This document shows, piece after piece, positions 1 to 5,831 of a stretch of DNA of 7,197 bases. The position numbers and the translations under genes are program-made. The notes below the pieces were generated by a model, which made no database searches, was not told the origin of the DNA, and saw nothing but the letters and a program-made list of their open reading frames with translations. Every line of letters begins with the position of its first letter. The first letter of the stretch is position 1. This stretch comes from UTPRO1 sp031400185 (lineage in GTDB: Bacteria > Desulfobacterota > Binatia > UTPRO1): NCBI GenBank assembly GCA_031400185.1, contig JANNPN010000084.1:1-7197 (forward strand). Direction: 5' to 3'.

Positions 1-2
1 GT

Positions 3-464
3 CGAATGCGGCGACGACACCAGGTACAACGCGAGCAGCTTCCCGTCGTCGCTCAACGACTGCATCGCCGGACTGGTCCAGAACGCCCGCAGGTGAGCGT
101 CATCATCCGGAAGCCCGCCGGTCATCGGATGTACGTCGACGGCCAGGTCGGCGCACCCGGAGAGGTCATCGTCGTCGGCGGCATGACGCTCTACCAGGCG
201 CTGCAACGGGCCGGCGGCCTCCTCGAAACCGCGCACCGGAAGCAGGTCATCCTGATTCGCAAGGGCCCCGACGGCCAGCCGTTTGGACGCGCCGTCGACA
301 TCCGGCCGATCCAGGACGGCAGCAATCCCGGCGTCGACGTGCCGGTGCGGCCCCTCGACGTCGTCTACGTCCCCCGCTCGAAGATCGCGGAGGTCGACCT
401 CTTCGTGAAGCAGTACATCCGCGACGCATTGCCGATCTCGACGTTGCCGATCCCGGCATTCTGA
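3..464 (+). CDS. Polysaccharide export protein, Wza-type, C-terminal part (5' truncated by window edge)
   Basis: This is the C-terminal portion of an outer-membrane polysaccharide export protein, which forms the exit channel for capsule or exopolysaccharide. From about base 90 the protein reads as an SLBB (soluble ligand-binding beta-grasp) domain. PQVSVIIRKPAGHRMYVDG and GQVGAPGE match the family's usual entry into SLBB, followed by a TLYQALQRAGG-type helix and an ILIRKGPDG strand. The tail, with VYVPRSKIAEVDLFVKQYI and a short hydrophobic end, is the normal C-terminus of this family. The N-terminal Poly_export domain and the lipoprotein signal lie outside the window, so the ATG at base 6 is unlikely to be a real start. 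The first ~28 codons in this frame are Arg/Gln-rich and do not resemble the family; a frameshift near 85-95 is possible. The chain-length gene follows after 22 bases, as expected for an export operon. The family is confident; the upstream reading is not. Confidence 0.85.
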   Translation, partial: RMRRRHQVQREQLPVVAQRLHRRTGPERPQVSVIIRKPAGHRMYVDGQVGAPGEVIVVGGMTLYQALQRAGGLLETAHRKQVILIRKGPDGQPFGRAVDIRPIQDGSNPGVDVPVRPLDVVYVPRSKIAEVDLFVKQYIRDALPISTLPIPAF

Positions 465-473
465 GGATGGATC

Positions 474-478
474 GAGGA
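474..478 (+). promoter_or_regulatory. Ribosome binding site of the chain-length regulator
   Basis: GAGGA lies 8 bases before the ATG at 487, inside the 22-base gap after the export protein. It is a good Shine-Dalgarno match and supports 487 as the start. Confidence 0.6.
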
Positions 479-486
479 ACCAGGGC

Positions 487-1983
487 ATGACCGAACAACA
501 GATTCCGTGGCGTGAAATCCTCGCCGTCCTGCATCGCCGCCGGAAATTCATCCTGCAGGTCTTCCTGGGAGGCTTCCTGACCGTCGCGCTGAGCGTCTGG
601 ATGGAGAAGCCGAGCTATCGGGCCGAAGCCACCCTCATGGTCACGTCCGATCGCGCCCAGGTGGTCGTCTCACCCGACGCCAACACCCGTCCGCAGATCG
701 AACGCCTTTCCGAAGCGGACATGAACAGCGAGGTCGCGCTGATCCGCAGCGAGGCACTGATCCGCGAGGTCCTCGAGCCGTACTGGACCGACGACTCCGA
801 AGAGGCGCCGACGCTGCTGAGCCGCGTGATGTCGGTCCTCACGTTCCCCCTGCAGATTCCGTCGCTCCTCTACGGACTGGTCCACGAGGTACCGGCGGTC
901 ACCGGGCTCGATCGCTGGGTGCGAGGAACGCTGCACAACCTCGACGTCGGGCTCATCCCCAAGTCCAACCTGATCCAGGTGGCATTCTACTCCTCGGATC
1001 CCGAGTGGGCCGCGATGCTCGTCAACAAGCTCGTCGCCCAGCACCTCGAGCGCCGCGCCAAGCTCAGCCAACAGAAGGAAGCGCGGATATTCTTCGAGTC
1101 GCAACGCGACATGCTCAGCGAAAGGACGCGGGCCGCCGAAGCCGCGCTCGACGCGTTCAACCACCGTGAGGGCGTCGGCTCGCTGTCGCCCGACCAGCGC
1201 CAGCTCATGCGCACGCGCCTGGACGAGCTGCAGCAGCTGCTCGCGACATCCGAGCGCGAGCTCACCGAGGGCAACGCGCGCATCGACTTCCTGACCCACG
1301 AGATCAAGAACTATCCGAAGAACATCGCGACCGAATCGAAGATCGCGCAGAATCAGCAGTTCATCAGACCGAAGATCCTCGAGCTGCAGCTCCAGCGGAG
1401 CGAGCTCCTCGCGAAGTACGCGCCTGGAAGCGTTCGGATCCGCGATGTCGATCGCCAGATCGAAGAGGCGAAGCGCCTCATGGCGGCGAACCCGGAGACG
1501 ATCGCGGAGACCACGAACGCCATCAACCCTGCCTACCAAGGCCTCGAGGTGGACCTCGCGCAGACCAAGGCCCAGATGGCGGCGGTGAGCGCCCGCGTCG
1601 ACGCGCTCCGTGCGCAGGTCGCCGAGCACCGCACGCAGGTCGGCCACCTCGACGAAATCAGCTCGGAGCAAGAGCAGCTCGAGCGCGCCGTGAAGGAGGC
1701 GAAGGACGCCTCCGGCACATACTCGAAGAAAGAAGAGGAAGCGCGCTTCACGACCGCGCTCGACGAGTCGTCGTTCGTCGATCTCGCGATCGCCGAGACC
1801 GCTACCGTACCGAACGTTCCCGAGAAGTCGAAGCAAGCGCTCATGCTCTTCCTCGGCGCCGCCATGAGCTTCGTCGCGGGTGTCGGGCTCGCGTTCCTCC
1901 GCGATCGCCTCGACCCCTCCGTCAAGAGCGCCGCCGAAGCGCAGAGCGTCACCGGCCTGCCGATCCTGGCGGAGGTCCGGTAA
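487..1983 (+). CDS. Wzz/GumC-type polysaccharide chain-length regulator (co-polymerase), without kinase domain
   Basis: An inner-membrane polysaccharide co-polymerase of 498 aa, expected to control chain length and to contact the outer-membrane exporter encoded just upstream. A short cytoplasmic N-terminus (IPWREILAVLHRRRKF) leads into a first membrane helix at about residues 20-39. The Wzz-type beta-alpha domain follows (YRAEATLMVTSD, then SEVALIRSEALIREVL). A long periplasmic region rich in Glu, Gln, Leu and Arg (about 190-260 and 345-415) should form coiled coil. The GNVR-like end (YSKKEEEARFTTALDESS) and the proline-containing VPNVPEKSKQ precede the second membrane helix at about 450-470. 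The protein stops at GLPILAEVR, where Wzc-type proteins would continue into a tyrosine kinase domain, and it has no Walker A motif. Length fits the long GumC/exosortase-associated chain-length class. The usual NVRV of the GNVR motif reads VDLAIAE here, a modest deviation. The family is confident; the polymer it serves is unknown. Confidence 0.92.
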   Translation: MTEQQIPWREILAVLHRRRKFILQVFLGGFLTVALSVWMEKPSYRAEATLMVTSDRAQVVVSPDANTRPQIERLSEADMNSEVALIRSEALIREVLEPYWTDDSEEAPTLLSRVMSVLTFPLQIPSLLYGLVHEVPAVTGLDRWVRGTLHNLDVGLIPKSNLIQVAFYSSDPEWAAMLVNKLVAQHLERRAKLSQQKEARIFFESQRDMLSERTRAAEAALDAFNHREGVGSLSPDQRQLMRTRLDELQQLLATSERELTEGNARIDFLTHEIKNYPKNIATESKIAQNQQFIRPKILELQLQRSELLAKYAPGSVRIRDVDRQIEEAKRLMAANPETIAETTNAINPAYQGLEVDLAQTKAQMAAVSARVDALRAQVAEHRTQVGHLDEISSEQEQLERAVKEAKDASGTYSKKEEEARFTTALDESSFVDLAIAETATVPNVPEKSKQALMLFLGAAMSFVAGVGLAFLRDRLDPSVKSAAEAQSVTGLPILAEVR

Positions 1984-1997
1984 CCGGATCGACCATC

Positions 1998-3380
1998 ATG
2001 TACGCCTCGCACTTTGGCCTTCGGACCGAGCCGTTCTCCCTGACGCCCGATCCGTCGTTCCTCTACCTGAGCCCCGATCACGCGGAGGCGCTCGCAGGGT
2101 TGAAGATCGGCCTCGAGAACCGTCGCGGTCTCATGCTGATGATCGCCGAGGTCGGGATGGGCAAGACGACGCTGCTCTACTCGATGCTCGACCAGCTCGA
2201 CCCGCAGGTGCACACCGCGTACCTCTCGAACACCCGCCTGTCGTTCGACGACCTGTTGCGGCAGGCGCTCGCGGATCTCGGCCAACCGTGCGCGAGCCGC
2301 GATCGCCTCGACCTGCTGAACGCGCTCAACCAGTTCCTGCACGAGCGCGCCTCGGTCGGCGAGACCGCCGCCCTCATCATCGACGAGGCCCAGAACCTCG
2401 ACGAAGAGACCTTCGAGGACCTGCGCCTGCTCTCGAACTACGAGACGTACACCGACAAGCTCTTGCAGATCGTGCTCGTCGGCCAGCCCGAGCTCGACGT
2501 GAAGCTCGCGCGACCGAGCCTGCGCCAGGTGACCGAGCGCGTCGCGGTCCGCTGCCACATCAACCCGCTGACCCAGGCCGAGAGCGTCCGGTACCTCGAG
2601 CATCGCATGCGCGTCGCCGGCGGCTCGACCGCGCTCTTCACGCCTGCGGCGCTGCGCCTGATCACGTGGAAAGCACGCGGCATCCCGCGCCGGCTGAACA
2701 TCCTCTGCCACAGCGCGATGCTGTTCGCGTTCGGGCGCGGCTCGCGCCAGGTATCGTTCCTCGAAGCCCGCGCCGCCATCCGCGAGAAGCAGGGCCGCGG
2801 TCTCGTCACCATCGGTCCCCGCCGACGCTTCGTCGCCAACCAGGGGATGACGTCGGAGTCGGTGCAACCGTGGCGCATCGCCGCGGCCGTTGCCGCGGGT
2901 GTGGCCTTCGTGCTCGGTTGGGGCAGCGGCTACATCGGCGGCCGCTCCGGCTCGGACACGCCGCCGACGGCACCGACGCGGATCATCCAGATGAACGAGG
3001 CGTCGGCCGCCCCGACCACGAACGACGCAGCCGCACCGCCGGTTGCGCCAAAGGTCGAGACGGTCGAGGCTCCGTCGCCGGCACCGTCTCCCGCCGCGGT
3101 TCCGGAAGGTCGCGTCGAGTCCGAGCGTCAGGCAGAAGAGGTCGTGGCGAGCGCGCCGACAGTTCCGACCGCCCTCGAGCACGCCGAGCTCCGCGAGATC
3201 GTCGTCCCGCGAGGCACGTCGCTCTCGGCGCTCGCGCAGCAATACTACGGTGACGGTGGGTCCAAGCTCTTGAAGCGTATCCGCGATCTCAACCCGCAGA
3301 TCGTCCACCTCGACCAGATCTTCGCGGGCGATCACCTGAAGCTCCCTGCACTCGACGAACTGGATCAGACGCATGAGTAA
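1998..3380 (+). CDS. ExeA/GspA-like AAA ATPase with one membrane helix and a C-terminal LysM-like domain
   Basis: A 460-aa membrane-anchored ATPase. The start, MYASHFGLRTEPFSLTPDP followed by FLYLS, is the conserved N-terminus of the ExeA/GspA family and of ATPases found with exosortase/EPS loci, which fixes the start at 1998 although its Shine-Dalgarno is weak. Walker A is AEVGMGKTT (residues 50-58, K56) and Walker B is ALIIDEAQ (D129, E130), followed by LSNYET and VGQPEL, typical of the family. A helical lid extends to about 270. A single membrane helix at about 291-315 is followed by a Pro/Ala-rich linker (about 320-398). A LysM-like domain at about 400-453 shows PRGTSLSALAQQYYGDG, then DLNPQI and FAGDHLKLP. 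Predicted topology is ATPase in the cytoplasm and LysM in the periplasm, probably on peptidoglycan. ExeA itself couples ATP to opening peptidoglycan for secretin assembly; a similar role for the exporter here is inference. It sits 14 bases after the chain-length gene and overlaps the next gene by 8 bases. Confidence 0.92.
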   Translation: MYASHFGLRTEPFSLTPDPSFLYLSPDHAEALAGLKIGLENRRGLMLMIAEVGMGKTTLLYSMLDQLDPQVHTAYLSNTRLSFDDLLRQALADLGQPCASRDRLDLLNALNQFLHERASVGETAALIIDEAQNLDEETFEDLRLLSNYETYTDKLLQIVLVGQPELDVKLARPSLRQVTERVAVRCHINPLTQAESVRYLEHRMRVAGGSTALFTPAALRLITWKARGIPRRLNILCHSAMLFAFGRGSRQVSFLEARAAIREKQGRGLVTIGPRRRFVANQGMTSESVQPWRIAAAVAAGVAFVLGWGSGYIGGRSGSDTPPTAPTRIIQMNEASAAPTTNDAAAPPVAPKVETVEAPSPAPSPAAVPEGRVESERQAEEVVASAPTVPTALEHAELREIVVPRGTSLSALAQQYYGDGGSKLLKRIRDLNPQIVHLDQIFAGDHLKLPALDELDQTHE

Positions 3381-4308
3381 CTACATCAACGTCCTGCGCC
3401 GCCTCGAGCGCGAGCGCCGCCTGCCGGAAAGCGCGCCGTCGCTGCCGATTCCGCTGCCGATGCCGCCTGAAGTGGTGGTACGCGCGCCGGAGCCCGTGGC
3501 GGCGCCGGTTGCGATGCCGACGCCGGCTCCCGAGCCGATGTCGGTGGTGCTCCCGCCGCAAGCGACGCCGGTCGCCTCGCCTCGCACCGTCATTCCGCTC
3601 CCGAGCCCGCCGGTCGCGCCGGAACCTGCCCCTCCCGCACCGCAGCCGAGCATCGCCGAGGAGACCCTCGCGACGCCGGTCGTCGCGCGTGCGCCGGAAG
3701 GACACCACGACACGCGTCGCGAGCGCGCCTTCGCGACCGAATCGCACCCCGGCATCGCGACGCTCCTCGAGAACATCCGTCTCATCTCGAACGGCCGCGC
3801 CAGCCGGACGGTCGTGTTCTGCGGCGCGTCGACGGCCGAAGCAGTGAGCCTCGTCGCGAACGCCCTCGCAGTGCATGCGGAGCGGAGCGGGATGCGGACG
3901 TTCGTCGCCACGCTCAGCCGCACCGCGCGCGGTACCGCCGTCATGCCGGCCAAAGGCGCAAACCACACGGCGCTCGCCGTCGATCTCGATGCCGGCGCGT
4001 CGCAGCAAGCGTTGAGCAGCTGGGTCGAGGGCATCGCGCCCGACAGCGACCTGGTCGTCTTCACCGGACCGCCGCTCGCGACGTCGATCGACGCGGCACT
4101 TCTCGCGTGCGCCTGCGACGGTCTCGTGATCGTCGCCGAGTCGGAGGTCACGGAACGGGCCGCGCTGCAGGTCGCCGCGGAGCGCGCGCGCATCGCCGGC
4201 TGCAAGACTCTCGGCGTCGTCATGCACGGCACGAAAGACCGCTTGCCAGGATGGTTGCGTCGCCTCGTCGGCGATCGCTCGGAATACCCAGCGTCCCGAG
4301 AGGACTAA
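3373..4308 (+). CDS. Degenerate CpsD/Wzc-like (BY-kinase fold) protein with Pro/Ala-rich N-terminal half
   Basis: A 311-aa protein in two parts. The N-terminus SNYINVLRRLERERRLP is a short amphipathic stretch like those seen at the start of other EPS-associated kinase-like proteins. Residues about 18-115 are Pro/Ala/Val-rich and probably unstructured. From about 125 (GIATLLENIRLISNG) the order of elements follows bacterial tyrosine kinases: a P-loop position (TVVFCGASTAEAVSLVAN, 146-163), a second strand (RTFVATLSRT), then DLVVFTGPPLATSIDAALLA (226 onward), CDGLVIVAESEVTERAA and CKTLGVVMHG. The catalytic residues are missing: no GKS/T in the P-loop, no Asp in the second strand, and T231 where the Walker B Asp of IDTPP should be. 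The C-terminus ends YPASRED with one Tyr rather than a tyrosine cluster. It is therefore probably a pseudokinase or scaffold rather than an enzyme. The start overlaps the ATPase stop (ATGAGTAA), implying translational coupling. The fold assignment rests on motif order, so the precise family remains open. Confidence 0.78.
   Translation: MSNYINVLRRLERERRLPESAPSLPIPLPMPPEVVVRAPEPVAAPVAMPTPAPEPMSVVLPPQATPVASPRTVIPLPSPPVAPEPAPPAPQPSIAEETLATPVVARAPEGHHDTRRERAFATESHPGIATLLENIRLISNGRASRTVVFCGASTAEAVSLVANALAVHAERSGMRTFVATLSRTARGTAVMPAKGANHTALAVDLDAGASQQALSSWVEGIAPDSDLVVFTGPPLATSIDAALLACACDGLVIVAESEVTERAALQVAAERARIAGCKTLGVVMHGTKDRLPGWLRRLVGDRSEYPASRED
4298..4304 (+). promoter_or_regulatory. Ribosome binding site of the sugar-phosphate transferase
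   Basis: GAGAGGA ends 11 bases before the ATG at 4316 and lies within the last codons of the preceding gene. It supports 4316 as the start. Confidence 0.55.
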
Positions 4309-4315
4309 CCACGTC

Positions 4316-5770
4316 ATGTCACCCCGCCGCAAAGCCCTCGTCACCCTCATCAAGCTCACCGACCTCGCCGTCGTGACCGCGTGCCTCGTCGGCGCCGTCG
4401 CGCTGACCGCGGGCACGTCTGCCATCGAGTCCCGTGTCGGCGTCCTCGAGATGCGCATCACGATCCTCAACATGCTCTTCGTGGGCGCCTACCTCGTGTA
4501 CTGGCACTTCGTGATGCGCATGCGCGGGCTCTACAACTCCTATCGCCTGTCGCCCGCTTCGCGTGAGTTCAAGGACCTCGGCATGGCCGTCGTCGCCGCC
4601 ACGGTTCCGCTGATCCCCCTCAGCCTGCCGTTCGGGTTCGAGTACGTAACTTCCGCGTTCCTCGTGGTGTTCCCTGCCCTCGCGTTCCTCGGCCTCGGGG
4701 TCGAACGGCGGTTGCTGCGCGCGGTGGCGCGCCAGGTCCGGAGCTTCGGCCGCAACCTCCGCGACGTGATCATCGTCGGCGACGGCGGTCCGGCCCTCGA
4801 AGGCGCCGCACGGCTCGCGCAGCGCGACGGCCTCGGCTACCGCGTGATCGAGGTGCTGAACGTCCGCTCGACGATCGGCCCCGTGCTCGTGAACGGCACC
4901 GGCACGTCCAATGGCGTGGGCCACCTGCACGACGATCCTCTCGGCGAGCTCGGGGCATTGCTCGAATCGCGTCCCATCGACGAGGTCTTCCTCGGTCTGC
5001 CGCTCGACGGGTCCGAGCCGCTCATCCGGCCGATCATCGCGCTGTGCGAGGAGCAGGGCATCACCGTCCGCGTGGTCGCGCATCTGGCCGCGCTCGACTG
5101 GGGGAAAGCGTCGATCGACACGCTCGGCGAGCAACCTGTTATCACGATCTCGAGCGGGCCGCCGGATACGCTGCGACTGGTCGCCAAGCGTTTGATGGAC
5201 GTCATCGGCGCGGGGCTCGGCTTGCTTCTCCTCTCGCCGATCCTCGCCGCGATCGCGATTGCCGTGAAGCTGGACTCGGGTGGGCCGATCTTGTTCGTGC
5301 AGGAGCGCGTCGGCCTGAATCGCCGTCGCTTTCCTGCCTACAAGTTCCGCACGATGGTCGTGGACGCCGAGAAGCTGCAGGCCGAGCTCGAGCACCTGAA
5401 CGAGGCGGAGGGTCCCGTCTTCAAGATCGAAGAAGACCCGCGCTGCACCCGGCTCGGTCGCCTGCTTCGTCGCTTGAGCCTCGACGAGCTGCCGCAGCTC
5501 GCGAACGTGCTCATGGGCGACATGAGCCTCGTCGGGCCGCGCCCGCTTCCGGTGCGCGACGTCGACCGCATCGACACGCGGTGGCACCGTCGCCGCTTCA
5601 GCGTGAAGCCCGGCATCACCTGCCTCTGGCAGATCAACAGCCGCGAGCCGAAATTCGACGAGTGGATCCGCTCCGACATGGAGTACATCGACAACTGGTC
5701 GTTGACGCTCGACCTGAAGATTCTGGCGAAAACGATTCCCGCAGTGATTTCCGGTCAAGGCGCACACTGA
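4316..5770 (+). CDS. Polyprenyl-phosphate sugar-1-phosphate transferase (WbaP/WcaJ type), initiating enzyme
   Basis: An integral membrane enzyme of 484 aa that should move a hexose-1-phosphate from a UDP-sugar to undecaprenyl phosphate, the first step of repeat-unit assembly. The architecture is that of the full-length family: four N-terminal membrane helices (about 8-30, 47-67, 88-105, 110-130), a cytoplasmic Rossmann-like middle domain starting RDVIIVGDGG (150-158), then the catalytic bacterial sugar transferase domain from about 290. That domain opens with KRLMDVIGAGLG and a membrane-embedded helix (about 293-318). It carries QERVG (329-333), YKFRTM (342-347), SLDELPQL (D390, E391), SLVGPRP (GPRP 407-410) and KPGIT (431-435), and ends with NWSLTLDLKILAKT and SGQGAH. 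All expected catalytic motifs are intact. Whether glucose, galactose or another sugar is loaded cannot be read from the sequence. It begins 7 bases after the pseudokinase gene, so it is almost certainly co-transcribed. Confidence 0.95.
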   Translation: MSPRRKALVTLIKLTDLAVVTACLVGAVALTAGTSAIESRVGVLEMRITILNMLFVGAYLVYWHFVMRMRGLYNSYRLSPASREFKDLGMAVVAATVPLIPLSLPFGFEYVTSAFLVVFPALAFLGLGVERRLLRAVARQVRSFGRNLRDVIIVGDGGPALEGAARLAQRDGLGYRVIEVLNVRSTIGPVLVNGTGTSNGVGHLHDDPLGELGALLESRPIDEVFLGLPLDGSEPLIRPIIALCEEQGITVRVVAHLAALDWGKASIDTLGEQPVITISSGPPDTLRLVAKRLMDVIGAGLGLLLLSPILAAIAIAVKLDSGGPILFVQERVGLNRRRFPAYKFRTMVVDAEKLQAELEHLNEAEGPVFKIEEDPRCTRLGRLLRRLSLDELPQLANVLMGDMSLVGPRPLPVRDVDRIDTRWHRRRFSVKPGITCLWQINSREPKFDEWIRSDMEYIDNWSLTLDLKILAKTIPAVISGQGAH

Positions 5771-5831
5771 CAGCGCCACCGCCGCTGCAGCACCAGCACC
5801 TCGTCCCCCTGAGAAAGGACACGAAGTAACC
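5771..5831. other. Intergenic gap, 61 bases, no terminator seen
   Basis: This is the longest gap in the window. It contains a small GCTGCAGC palindrome (a PstI-like 8-mer) and, at its right end, the purine-rich ribosome binding site of the next gene. No stable GC hairpin followed by a T-run is present, and no convincing -35/-10 pair can be picked by eye. The operon therefore probably reads through. Confidence 0.4.
5814..5819 (+). promoter_or_regulatory. Ribosome binding site deciding the GTG start of the GT2 gene
   Basis: AAAGGA lies 12 bases before the GTG at 5832, slightly longer than usual. No ATG lies in frame between this site and the first glycosyltransferase strand (VTVIVPCYNEE), so the GTG is the best start. 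Confidence 0.55.

Noticed and set aside
1880..3253. 457-codon + strand open frame overlapping the ATPase
   Set aside because: It is an Arg/Pro/Ala-rich out-of-frame reading of a gene whose real frame has Walker motifs and a LysM-like end.
1533..3374. 613-codon open reading frame on the minus strand
   Set aside because: It lies fully opposite the chain-length and ATPase genes, is dominated by Arg, Glu, Val and Leu as expected from the reverse of GC-rich codons, and shows no recognisable domain. The + strand genes here have clear family motifs.
3373..4308. A standard active capsular tyrosine kinase (CpsD/CapB)
   Set aside because: The expected Walker A Lys and Ser/Thr, the Walker A' Asp, the Walker B Asp and the C-terminal tyrosine cluster are all absent.
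1998..4308. Complete exosortase/PEP-CTERM system
   Set aside because: ATPases and chain-length proteins of this general type occur in exosortase loci, but no exosortase or PEP-CTERM tail is encoded in the window, so the assignment cannot be supported.
5771..5831. Possible terminator or internal promoter in the 61-base gap
   Set aside because: There is only an 8-base GCTGCAGC palindrome, no T-run and no convincing -35/-10 spacing.
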